NCBI GenBank assembly: GCA_964470455.1
Contig: CAYYCX010000080.1
Coordinates: forward strand, 1-19,977
Length of the DNA: 19,977 nt
Direction: 5' to 3'
Source of the DNA: JAWXBM01 sp964470455
GTDB lineage: Bacteria; Pseudomonadota; Gammaproteobacteria; Xanthomonadales; SZUA-36
Shown: in pieces, positions 6,106-13,617 of the stretch
How the letters are laid out: each line of letters opens with the position of its first letter
How positions within the stretch are numbered: the stretch's first letter is position 1
Program-made: the position numbers and the translations under genes
Notes under the pieces: generated by a model
What the model saw: only the letters and a program-made list of their open reading frames with translations
Told to the model about the DNA's origin: nothing
The model's database searches: none

Positions 6106-8109
6106 ATGCCCAGCCGACGTGACCTAGCCAACGCCATTCGCGCCCTGTCCATGGACGCGGTACAACAAGCCAATTCGGGTCATCCCGGCATGCCGATGGG
6201 CATGGCTGATATCGCCGAGGTGCTGTGGAATGATCACCTGAAGCACAACCCGGGCAACCCATCCTGGGTGGATCGCGACCGCTTCGTGCTCTCCAACGGG
6301 CATGGTTCCATGCTGCAGTACTCCCTTCTGCACCTGTCAGGCTACGAACTGCCGATCGAGGAACTGAAGAACTTTCGCCAGTGGCACTCGAAAACGGCCG
6401 GTCATCCCGAATACGCCGAAACTCCTGGGGTTGAAACCACCACTGGTCCGCTGGGCCAGGGAGTGAGCAATGCCGTGGGCATGGCGCTGGCGGAAAAACT
6501 GCTGGCGCGGCGCTTCAATCGTGAAGGGTTTCCGGTGGTTGACCATTTCACCTGGGTGTTCCTGGGCGACGGGTGCCTGATGGAAGGTATTTCACATGAA
6601 GCCTGTTCGCTGGCCGGTACGCTTGGGCTGGGCAAGCTGAACTGTTTCTGGGATGACAATGGCATTTCGATCGATGGCGAAGTGCGAGGCTGGTTCACGG
6701 ACGACACGCCGGCACGGTTTGAAGCCTATGGCTGGCAGGTGATCCGGGATGTGAATGGCCATGATCCGGTGGAAATCCAGCAAGCCATTGAAACCGCCAA
6801 GGCCGAGACAGGGCGGCCCACGTTGATCTGTTGCCGCACCGTGATCGGTTTCGGCGCGCCCAATAAACAGGGCAAGGAATCCTCGCATGGCTCACCCCTG
6901 GGCGCCGACGAAGTGGCTGCGGCGCGTGAGGAACTGGGCTGGCACCATCCGGCATTTGAAATTCCCGCGGATATTGCTGAAGCATGGAATGCCCGCGAGT
7001 CCGGGGCCGGGCGCGAGCAGGCCTGGCAGGACATGTTCTCAGGTTACAGCCGGCAGTACCCTCAACTGGCCGCTGAATTCACCCGTCGCATGCGGGGCGA
7101 GTTGCCTGCTGAATGGCAGCAACGCAGCGCGGAACTGATTGCCGCCATGCAGGAAAAAGGCGGTGACGTTGCCACGCGCAAGTCCTCGCTGCTGGTGCTC
7201 GAGGCTTTCGGGCCACTGCTGCCGGAGTTGGCGGGTGGTTCAGCCGACCTCGCGGGCTCCAACCTGACCATCTGGTCGGGCAGCGAGGATGTGAACCAGG
7301 GCGGCGAAAACGGCAATTACATCTATTTCGGCGTGCGTGAATTCGGCATGACCGCCATCTGCAATGGCCTTGGCCTGCATGGCGGTTTCATCCCCTACAA
7401 CGCCACCTTCCTGGTGTTTTCGGATTATGCCCGCAATGCAGTGCGCATGTCGGCACTGATTCCGGCGCACAACATCCACGTGTATACCCACGATTCGATT
7501 GGCCTGGGCGAAGACGGTCCCACCCACCAGCCGGTCGAACATGTGGCCAGCCTGCGGCTGATTCCCGGGCTGGAAGTCTGGCGCCCCTGCGATACGGTGG
7601 AGTCGGCTGTGGCCTGGAAGGCGGCCATCGAAAATCGCGGCAAACCCACGGCGCTGGTATTCACGCGCCAGAACCTGCCACACCAGGCACGCACGGCGCA
7701 GCAGCTGGCGGATATCTCGCGCGGTGGTTATGTGCTGCGCGAATCCCAGGGTGAACCGCGAGCGGTTATCATCGCCACGGGGTCGGAAATTGGCCTGGCC
7801 GTGGCCGCGGCGGAACAGCTGGCGGGTGAAGGCGTGGCGGCGCGCGTGGTTTCCATGCCCAATCCCGGCTTGTTCCTGCGGCAGGACGCCGCCTACCGCG
7901 AGGCCGTTTTGCCCTCGAGCCTCCAGGCACGGGTAGCCGTGGAAGCGGGAGTCAGCCTGTACTGGCATGTTTTTGTGGGTCCAACCGGAAGAATCATCGG
8001 CATCGATCGGTTTGGCGCTTCCGCGCCGGCCAATGTACTGTTTGAAAAATTCGGCTTTACTGTGGCCCATGTGTGCGCCGCTGTGCGGGAAGTCGCTGGT
8101 GCAAAATGA
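6106..8109 (+). CDS. tkt: Transketolase
   Basis: A 667-residue thiamine-diphosphate enzyme that moves two-carbon ketol units between sugar phosphates, linking the pentose phosphate pathway to glycolysis. All key blocks are intact: H26 in SGHPG, H66 in NGHGS, TGPLGQG near 113-119, the cofactor motif G154-D-G ending in N185 (DDNGISIDG), H261 in ESSHGSPLG, the catalytic E412 in REFGMTA, and THDSIGLGEDGPTHQP in the pyrimidine domain. The length and spacing match E. coli TktA closely. AGGA (6096-6099) lies 6 bases before the ATG. It heads a likely operon with gap and pgk; gap begins 79 bases after its stop. A strong hairpin sits in its leader. I could not find a convincing promoter in the 195 bases upstream. 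Confidence 0.97.
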   Translation: MPSRRDLANAIRALSMDAVQQANSGHPGMPMGMADIAEVLWNDHLKHNPGNPSWVDRDRFVLSNGHGSMLQYSLLHLSGYELPIEELKNFRQWHSKTAGHPEYAETPGVETTTGPLGQGVSNAVGMALAEKLLARRFNREGFPVVDHFTWVFLGDGCLMEGISHEACSLAGTLGLGKLNCFWDDNGISIDGEVRGWFTDDTPARFEAYGWQVIRDVNGHDPVEIQQAIETAKAETGRPTLICCRTVIGFGAPNKQGKESSHGSPLGADEVAAAREELGWHHPAFEIPADIAEAWNARESGAGREQAWQDMFSGYSRQYPQLAAEFTRRMRGELPAEWQQRSAELIAAMQEKGGDVATRKSSLLVLEAFGPLLPELAGGSADLAGSNLTIWSGSEDVNQGGENGNYIYFGVREFGMTAICNGLGLHGGFIPYNATFLVFSDYARNAVRMSALIPAHNIHVYTHDSIGLGEDGPTHQPVEHVASLRLIPGLEVWRPCDTVESAVAWKAAIENRGKPTALVFTRQNLPHQARTAQQLADISRGGYVLRESQGEPRAVIIATGSEIGLAVAAAEQLAGEGVAARVVSMPNPGLFLRQDAAYREAVLPSSLQARVAVEAGVSLYWHVFVGPTGRIIGIDRFGASAPANVLFEKFGFTVAHVCAAVREVAGAK

Positions 8110-8137
8110 CCGCATCCAACATCATGCAATCTATCGC

Positions 8138-8156
8138 CAGGCCACGCATCGGCCTG
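8138..8156 (+). other. Hairpin between tkt and gap
   Basis: CAGGCC (8138-8143) pairs with GGCCTG (8151-8156) around a 7-base loop. No T-run follows. It could be an RNA processing or stability element that separates the tkt and gap messages. Confidence 0.4.
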
Positions 8157-8188
8157 AAGCAAATTTCAAGTATGTCCAGGAGTAAACA

Positions 8189-9196
8189 ATGGCAATCAAG
8201 GTAGCAATCAACGGTTATGGCCGTATTGGCCGCAACATCCTCAAGGCACTGTATGAGTCAGGCCGCACCGGCGAGATCCAGGTGGTGGCCATCAATGACC
8301 TGGGCGATGCCGAAACCAATGCCCACCTGACCCGCTACGACACGGCCCATGGCAAATTTCCGTTCAGCGTGGAAGTGGACAACGGCGACCTGGTGGTGAA
8401 CGGCGACCGCATCAAGGTGTTCGCTGAACGCGACCCGGCCAAACTGCCGTGGAAAGACCTGGGAGTGGACGTGGTGCATGAATCCACCGGCTTCTTCACC
8501 AGCAAGGACAAGGCCGGCGCGCATCTCGCGGCGGGCGCCAAAAAGGTGATCATCTCCGCGCCGGGCAAGGATGTCGACAACACCGTGGTTTTTGGCGTCA
8601 ACCACGGCAGCCTGAAATCCACCGACCAGGTGATTTCCAACGCTTCCTGCACCACCAATTGCCTCGCGCCGCTGGCCAAGGTGTTGCATGAAGGCATCGG
8701 GATCGAGCACGGCCTGATGACCACCATCCACGCCTATACCAACGACCAGGTGCTGACCGATGTGTACCACTCGGACCTGCGCCGGGCCCGTTCCGCCACC
8801 ATGAGCCAGATTCCCACCAAGACCGGCGCAGCCGCCGCCGTGGGCCTGGTGTTGCCGGAACTGAACGGCCGGCTGGACGGCTTTTCCATGCGCGTACCCA
8901 CCATCAATGTTTCCGTGGTTGACCTGAGCTTTGTGGCCAGCCGCAACACGACGGTGGAAGAGGTCAACCGCATCGTGAAGGAGGCAGCCGAGGGCTCCCT
9001 CAAAGGCGTGATGGGGTATAACACCCGGCCGTTGGTATCGGTTGACTTCAACCATGATCCACATTCTTCCGTGTTCGATGCCACGTTGACGCGCGTGATG
9101 GAAGGGACGCTGGTGAAAGTGTTGAGCTGGTACGACAACGAGTGGGGTTTCAGCAACCGCATGCTGGACACCACGGTTGCACTGATGAATGCCTGA
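8189..9196 (+). CDS. gap: Glyceraldehyde-3-phosphate dehydrogenase, type I
   Basis: A 335-residue phosphorylating GAPDH that converts glyceraldehyde 3-phosphate, phosphate and NAD to 1,3-bisphosphoglycerate. The Rossmann start INGYGRIGR and the active-site block ASCTTNCLAP with C154 are clear. H181 in TIHAYTNDQ is the partner of the cysteine. The Asp in AINDL (residue 37) at the end of the second strand is the classical NAD-favouring residue, so NAD rather than NADP is expected. WYDNEWGFSNR near the end is conserved. AGGAG (8178-8182) is 6 bases from the ATG. pgk starts 30 bases after the stop, so gap and pgk are surely one transcript. Their products catalyse consecutive steps. Confidence 0.97.
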   Translation: MAIKVAINGYGRIGRNILKALYESGRTGEIQVVAINDLGDAETNAHLTRYDTAHGKFPFSVEVDNGDLVVNGDRIKVFAERDPAKLPWKDLGVDVVHESTGFFTSKDKAGAHLAAGAKKVIISAPGKDVDNTVVFGVNHGSLKSTDQVISNASCTTNCLAPLAKVLHEGIGIEHGLMTTIHAYTNDQVLTDVYHSDLRRARSATMSQIPTKTGAAAAVGLVLPELNGRLDGFSMRVPTINVSVVDLSFVASRNTTVEEVNRIVKEAAEGSLKGVMGYNTRPLVSVDFNHDPHSSVFDATLTRVMEGTLVKVLSWYDNEWGFSNRMLDTTVALMNA

Positions 9197-9226
9197 AAGT
9201 TGTTGAACGGTCCAGGGCAAGACACC

Positions 9227-10402
9227 ATGAAATACCTGCAAATGGAACACCTCAACCTGGCCGGCAAGCGCGTCATGATCCGTGAGGACCTGAACGTGCC
9301 CGTGGCGGATGGCAAGGTGACCTCGGACGCACGCATTCGCGCGGCCGTGCCGACCATCCGGCTGGCGCTGGAGCGGGGCGCGGCCGTGATCCTGCTGTCA
9401 CACCTCGGCCGCCCGAGCGAGGGTGTGTTTTCGCAGGCGGATTCGCTGGCACCTGTGGCCATTCACCTGGAGTCCCTGCTGGGCAGGCCGGTTCGGCTCG
9501 AGCGGGACTGGCTGGACGGAATCGGGATCCAGCCTGGTGAAGTCGTGCTGTGCGAAAACGTCCGGTTCAACGTGGGCGAAAAAAGCAACGACGCAACCTT
9601 GGCCGGCAAGCTCGCGGACCTGTGCGATATTTTCGTGATGGATGCCTTTGGTACCTCCCACCGCGCCCAGGCTTCGACCGAGGGCGTGATCCGCAAGGCC
9701 AGGCTGGCCTGTGCTGGTCCTTTGCTGCATGCTGAGTTGCAGGCCTTGCAGAAGTCGCTGCTGGAACCGGAACGGCCGTTGCTGGCAATCGTGGGTGGTT
9801 CCAAGGTTTCGACCAAGCTGGAAGTGCTGGACAGCCTGCTGGACAAAGTGGATGAGCTCATCGTGGGCGGCGGCATCGCCAATGCCTTCATCGCGGCCAG
9901 CGGTCATGAAGTCGGCAAGTCGCTGTATGAACCCGACCTGCTGGATGAAGCGCAACGCATGATCCGCAAGGCCCATGAGCGCGGCGGATCCATTCCGATT
10001 CCGCTGGACGTGGTGGTGGCCAAGTCCTTCAGCGCCGATGCGGAGGCAACCGTACGCAAGGTCGATGAGGTCCGGGAGGATGAAATGATCCTCGACATCG
10101 GACCACTGACCGCGATCGAGTATTCCGAGATCATTGCGGGCGCCGGCAGCATTGTCTGGAACGGCCCCGTAGGCGTGTTTGAGTTTCCCGCATTCCGGGC
10201 CGGCACGCGTTCGGTGGCGGAGGCAATAGGCCGGTCAAGTGCTTTCAGCATCGCCGGTGGCGGCGATACGCTGGCTGCCATCGACCAGTTCGGCGTGGGC
10301 GAAGACATCAGCTACATCTCCACCGGCGGCGGTGCATTCCTTGAATTCGTGGAGGGCAAAACCCTGCCTGCCGTGGCGGCACTGATGGACCGGGCGGCCT
10401 GA
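9227..10402 (+). CDS. pgk: Phosphoglycerate kinase
   Basis: A 391-residue two-domain kinase that makes ATP and 3-phosphoglycerate from 1,3-bisphosphoglycerate. Visible family blocks are DLNVP near residue 22, LLSHLGRPSEG, DAFGTSHRAQAS, GGSKVSTKLEVLDSLL, NGPVGVFEFPAF and the ATP-binding GGGDTLAAI near the end. I chose ATG 9227 because MKYLQMEHLNLAGKRV aligns with the usual family start and AGGG lies about 9 bases upstream; a TTG at 9200 would add nine residues. In this family the motif is more often RVDLNVP or RADLNVP; here it is REDLNVP, a small variation outside the catalytic Asp. It directly follows gap. Confidence 0.97.
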   Translation: MKYLQMEHLNLAGKRVMIREDLNVPVADGKVTSDARIRAAVPTIRLALERGAAVILLSHLGRPSEGVFSQADSLAPVAIHLESLLGRPVRLERDWLDGIGIQPGEVVLCENVRFNVGEKSNDATLAGKLADLCDIFVMDAFGTSHRAQASTEGVIRKARLACAGPLLHAELQALQKSLLEPERPLLAIVGGSKVSTKLEVLDSLLDKVDELIVGGGIANAFIAASGHEVGKSLYEPDLLDEAQRMIRKAHERGGSIPIPLDVVVAKSFSADAEATVRKVDEVREDEMILDIGPLTAIEYSEIIAGAGSIVWNGPVGVFEFPAFRAGTRSVAEAIGRSSAFSIAGGGDTLAAIDQFGVGEDISYISTGGGAFLEFVEGKTLPAVAALMDRAA

Positions 10403-10492
10403 ACAACGGGCACGCATTGCATTGACGGCGCGCCCTGGCGGCAAGCTTTCCAGCTGAGTTGACAAAAGAGGGCAAGAATATTCGAAACCCGA

Positions 10493-10521
10493 TTTTGCGG
10501 AAGCGGATTTGTTGACATAAT
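10493..10521 (+). promoter_or_regulatory. Possible promoter for the first DUF4136-like gene
   Basis: TTTTGC (10493-10498) and CATAAT (10516-10521) are 17 bases apart, a plausible though imperfect sigma-70 pair. TTGACA also occurs at 10459 and 10512, but neither has a good -10 at the right distance. Confidence 0.3.
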
Positions 10522-10569
10522 GCAGCAGCAGGCGGCATGGCGCATTGAGACGTGTACCGGGCTGCTGCA
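10521..10569 (+). other. Nine-base inverted repeat in the lipoprotein leader
   Basis: TGCAGCAGC (10521-10529) and GCTGCTGCA (10561-10569) are perfect complements around a 31-base loop. The pair ends 29 bases before the ATG of the first lipoprotein. Confidence 0.5.
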
Positions 10570-10598
10570 GCCGTCGTGGCCAGTTGCGGGAGTGATCC

Positions 10599-11210
10599 AT
10601 GAATCTCAGTAATCCTGTGCGTGTCAATGCCTGTGTTCCGGTCCTGGCCACGCTGGTGTTGGCCACCTTGTTGCTGGCGGCCTGTGCGCCCACGGTGAAG
10701 GTGCGCAGTGATGCGGATCCTTCGGTGAACTTCAGCCAGTACCGGACATTCAATTTTTTCAGCCAGCTGGGGATAGAGGGTGCAGGTTACGCCAACCTGA
10801 TGGGCCAGCATTTCCGCGAAGCCATCAGCCAGGAAATGCAGGCCCGCGGATTCCAGCTGTCCGATACACCCCAGTTGCAGATCAACGTATCCGCTGCCAC
10901 GGATGACCGGGTGCGGGTCAATACCTACCAGGATCCTTACCTGTACGGCGGCTATTATGGCCGTGGCTACATGGGCGGCTGGGGCATGCCGATGTACTAC
11001 GGCGGGGGCACCACCACAACGGTGAGCCAGTACACCGTAGCCGATGTTTACATCGACGCGGTGGATGCAGCGCAGCACAAGATGGTATGGCAGGGCGTTG
11101 CCACCTTCACGCTGTCGGAGAAAATGCAGAAGGAATTGCGCCAGTCGATCTTCAATACGGTAAACCAGATTTACACCCAGTTCCCGGTGGCTGAACCGGC
11201 AGCGCAGTAA
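10599..11210 (+). CDS. DUF4136-like lipoprotein, copy 1
   Basis: A 203-residue predicted lipoprotein. The signal peptide ends in the lipobox LLAAC with C29, and the following Ala suggests outer-membrane sorting. The mature part fits the DUF4136 pattern: VRSDADPSVNFSQYRTFNFF, then HFREAISQEMQARGFQLSD, INVSAATDDRV, a Gly/Tyr-rich strip (about residues 110-135), and a final DVYIDAVDAAQHKMVWQGVA strand. The family's function is unknown; members are periplasm-facing envelope proteins. GGGAG (10588-10592) lies 6 bases before the ATG. The next gene is a clear paralogue with the same lipobox position. It sits between pgk and pyk but has no obvious metabolic role. Confidence 0.85.
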   Translation: MNLSNPVRVNACVPVLATLVLATLLLAACAPTVKVRSDADPSVNFSQYRTFNFFSQLGIEGAGYANLMGQHFREAISQEMQARGFQLSDTPQLQINVSAATDDRVRVNTYQDPYLYGGYYGRGYMGGWGMPMYYGGGTTTTVSQYTVADVYIDAVDAAQHKMVWQGVATFTLSEKMQKELRQSIFNTVNQIYTQFPVAEPAAQ

Positions 11211-11246
11211 AGCCGGCCCGCAGCCCATTGACTACAATCAGGCCCG

Positions 11247-11282
11247 GCCGGCCTGGCCGGCAGAAGTGGCCTTTCCCGGCCA
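11247..11282 (+). other. Palindrome and hairpin between the two lipoprotein genes
   Basis: GCCGGCC, a central T and GGCCGGC form a perfect 15-base palindrome (11247-11261). TGGCC (11267-11271) then pairs with GGCCA (11278-11282) around a 6-base loop. The second hairpin abuts the ribosome site AAGGA of copy 2. No T-run follows either one. Confidence 0.5.
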
Positions 11283-11297
11283 AAGGACTTCCGAATC

Positions 11298-11924
11298 ATG
11301 TTCATGACCCAGAGTGTACGACGGTGGCCAAAGCGCTTTTCCGCTGCCTTGCTGTGGGGCGCATGCGCCCTGGTAGCTGCCTGTTCCAGCGGCATGCAGG
11401 TACGCAGCGACAGCAGTACAACAGCTGATTTCCAGGCTTTCAAAACCTACGGGTTTTTCCAGCCCATGGGCATAGAAGCCGGCTACAACTCCCCGGTTTT
11501 CGGCGAGCATTTCCGCGCCGCCATCAGCCGTGAAATGGAAGCCCGGGGTTACCAGTTGTCCAGCCATCCTGACCTGATCATCAATGTAACGGCGCGCTTT
11601 GACGAGAAAGTGAAGATGTCCAGCTATACCGCTCCTTACATGTCCGGCATGTATTACGGCAGCGTCATGGGTCCGTCCTACGGTTCAGGCCTGGGCGTTG
11701 GTGTGGAAGTGGGCCAGCGCCCGACCCGTACCGAAGAAGTCTCGGTGTTCATCGACCTGGTGGACAATTCAGCGGAGCGCATGGCCTGGCAGGGAGTGGC
11801 CGTGTTTGACGGCAACGACAAGCAGGCCCGGGAGCTGCAAAAAACCATCGACGATACCGTCAGCAGCATTTTTGCACAGTACACGTATTCAGCCGGCAAC
11901 CAGCAGCCTGGCTCTAGGTATTGA
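11298..11924 (+). CDS. DUF4136-like lipoprotein, copy 2
   Basis: A 208-residue paralogue of the preceding gene. It has an Arg/Lys-rich n-region, a hydrophobic core and lipobox LVAAC with C29; Ser follows, suggesting outer-membrane sorting. Shared blocks with copy 1 are MQVRSDSSTTADFQAFKTYGFF, GIEAGY, EHFRAAISREMEARGYQLS, INVTARFD, and VFIDLVDNSAERMAWQGVAVF. The Gly/Tyr strip is shorter and more Ser/Met-rich. ATG 11298 is preferred over ATG 11304 because AAGGA (11283-11287) is 10 bases away rather than 16. Its stop overlaps the converging sulfotransferase gene by 11 bases. The function of the family is unknown. Confidence 0.85.
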   Translation: MFMTQSVRRWPKRFSAALLWGACALVAACSSGMQVRSDSSTTADFQAFKTYGFFQPMGIEAGYNSPVFGEHFRAAISREMEARGYQLSSHPDLIINVTARFDEKVKMSSYTAPYMSGMYYGSVMGPSYGSGLGVGVEVGQRPTRTEEVSVFIDLVDNSAERMAWQGVAVFDGNDKQARELQKTIDDTVSSIFAQYTYSAGNQQPGSRY

Positions 11925-13461
11925 ATTGTTGGTCCAGGGAGGCGATCCGGTCAAAGAATTCCGGGGCAAACGGGTAATAATTCCTCCAGCGGCCCAGTGA
12001 GCGGCGATGGATGTCCTGCCTGGCCTGCCAGCTGCTGGCCGTCCGGATCGGCCGTTGTTCCTTCCCCGGCTGGCCTGGATGACCAGATCCAGGGCCCGGT
12101 TCCGGCAATCCCAGGAATTGCAGGACCGGACGCAGCGTTACCTCACTGTTGTTGACCAGTTCTTCATAAGACACCGTCAGCATTTGCCCGCGCGCCTGCC
12201 GGTCGAACCGTTGCATCAATCGCCGGTAATCACCGTAATATTGCACCAGGTCATCCAGGTCGTTGCTGAAGGCGCTGTCGGGGTGCTGGAACAGCTGCAT
12301 GTAACAGGACAGGCAGGAGTCACGGCCATCACGACGCAGGTGCACAATCCGGGCTTCGGGCAACAAGGCAGCCACCAACGGCAGAAAGCGGAAATTCAGC
12401 GGATTCTTGTCGATGTAGCAAAGGTCCTCCGGCCCATCCTGGCGCAGGTGCATCCACAAGTGCTCCGCCAGTTCATTTTTGAACGCCGGGCTGGCCGGAT
12501 TTTGCTGCCAGAGTTTCCAGGCATGGGCCAGGAAGTTGAGTTCGCCGCGGGCGCAAACCTGCGGGTGCCGGTCCAGCAGTTGTTCCAGCAGGGTAGTGCC
12601 GGAACGCAGCATGCCAACGATGAACACCGGACGCCAGGGTCGCGGAATTCCGCTTTGTAGCGGGATTTCCATCGCCATCACCTGTTTGCAGAATTCCTGC
12701 CAGGCGGTGCAGTTCCAGGGCTGGCGCAACCGGCGCAATGAATTGCCTTCCTGGTACTGATTCCAGGCGCGGGAATACTGTTGAAGGTCATCAAAACCCT
12801 TGGCGCGCGCAAAGGCCAGGCACATCGCCGATTCGTCATCGGCTGCGGGAGGTGCATGAGCGAGCAGTTGCCAATCCGGCTGGTCCTCGCTGGTGAATCG
12901 CTGCAGCGTGGCCAGGCCCAGCCAGGCGCCGCCGAGGCCCGGGTTGCGCTCCAGGGCATCGCGGTACGCCTGCAGCGCCGCTTCATGTTGCCCGGTGCCC
13001 TGCAACAGCCGGGCCAGACGGAAGTAATCCACGGCCTGCCCGCCATCCCGCCGGATCACGGACTGCATCACCGAGATGGCATCGTGAAAGCGGTTGCTGT
13101 CGCGCAACAGGCCGGCAATTTTCAGCAGGTCCGTGGTATTTGCTTCCGGCAGTGACGCAAACCCGGTCAATACCGCTCCCAGTTCCCGGTTGCGGCCCTG
13201 TTCGCGCAGCAGGAAAGCCAGCGCGATGGCGGTTTCGGCGTCCGAAGGGTGCTCTGCCAGCAGGCTTCGGAATGCGGACTCTGCCTGTTCATGGTGCCCG
13301 CAAAGCCGCAGCGCCTGGCCGAGCCAGTGCAGGCAATCCCGCGAGCCCGGTTGCAGCCGCAGCGCTTGCTGCAGGGAATGCAGGGCTGCAGCGCCCCGCT
13401 GCGCCCGCACCTCATCGATTCCCTGCTGCAAAAATTGCCGCCAGTCCGGTCGGGTTACCAT
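11914..13461 (-). CDS. TPR-containing sulfotransferase
   Basis: A 515-residue protein with two parts. Residues 1-250 or so are TPR-like helical repeats (for example GQHEAALQAYRDALERNPGL). From about 278 comes a sulfotransferase domain: the 5'-phosphosulfate loop VFIVGMLRSGTTLLEQLLDRHP (P-loop residues 283-290, with Leu where Pro is usual), DKNPLNFRFLP near 351, and the 3'-phosphate loop RIVHLRRDGRDSCLSCYM near 371-388. Such proteins transfer sulfate from PAPS; the acceptor (protein, peptide, sugar or lipid) is not predictable. ATG 13461 begins the frame; its ribosome site is weak. The gene is opposite in direction to all its neighbours, splitting pgk from pyk, and overlaps the last codons of lipoprotein copy 2. 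PAPS-making genes are not in the window. Confidence 0.88.
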   Translation of the reverse strand: MVTRPDWRQFLQQGIDEVRAQRGAAALHSLQQALRLQPGSRDCLHWLGQALRLCGHHEQAESAFRSLLAEHPSDAETAIALAFLLREQGRNRELGAVLTGFASLPEANTTDLLKIAGLLRDSNRFHDAISVMQSVIRRDGGQAVDYFRLARLLQGTGQHEAALQAYRDALERNPGLGGAWLGLATLQRFTSEDQPDWQLLAHAPPAADDESAMCLAFARAKGFDDLQQYSRAWNQYQEGNSLRRLRQPWNCTAWQEFCKQVMAMEIPLQSGIPRPWRPVFIVGMLRSGTTLLEQLLDRHPQVCARGELNFLAHAWKLWQQNPASPAFKNELAEHLWMHLRQDGPEDLCYIDKNPLNFRFLPLVAALLPEARIVHLRRDGRDSCLSCYMQLFQHPDSAFSNDLDDLVQYYGDYRRLMQRFDRQARGQMLTVSYEELVNNSEVTLRPVLQFLGLPEPGPGSGHPGQPGKEQRPIRTASSWQARQDIHRRSLGRWRNYYPFAPEFFDRIASLDQQFNT

Positions 13462-13604
13462 TTTGTCGTCCGGAATGTATCCCGTTTCATGCGCCCAGCT
13501 TACTCGAATCGGGCCGATTGGAAAGGCTCAAGCGGTGCAGGCCCAGCGTGGATTCCTGCACGCAGCGGCCATCAAAGGCTTATGTGCAGTTCACTGCCGA
13601 CGGC

Positions 13605-13610
13605 TATAAT
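13605..13610 (+). promoter_or_regulatory. Consensus -10 box immediately before pyk
   Basis: A perfect TATAAT ends 7 bases before the pyk ATG at 13618. The usual spacing puts the transcript start at about 13617, so the message would be leaderless or nearly so. The -35 region (ATGTGC at 13582-13587) is poor. Confidence 0.45.
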
Positions 13611-13617
13611 CCACCGC

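Noticed and set aside
8258..9250. Minus-strand open frame of 330 codons opposite gap
   Set aside because: Shadow of the GAPDH gene; no recognisable domain and very His/Gly-rich.
10459..10517. Consensus -35 TTGACA boxes before the lipoprotein gene
   Set aside because: Neither copy (10459, 10512) has an acceptable -10 box at 16-18 bases.
10308..11228. Minus-strand open frame of 306 codons opposite lipoprotein copy 1
   Set aside because: Antisense to a well-supported lipoprotein with a good ribosome site; composition (His/Arg/Cys-rich) is that of a GC-rich shadow.
13249..13617. Upstream extension of the pyk frame by 123 codons
   Set aside because: It overlaps the antisense TPR-sulfotransferase and does not resemble a pyruvate kinase N-terminus.
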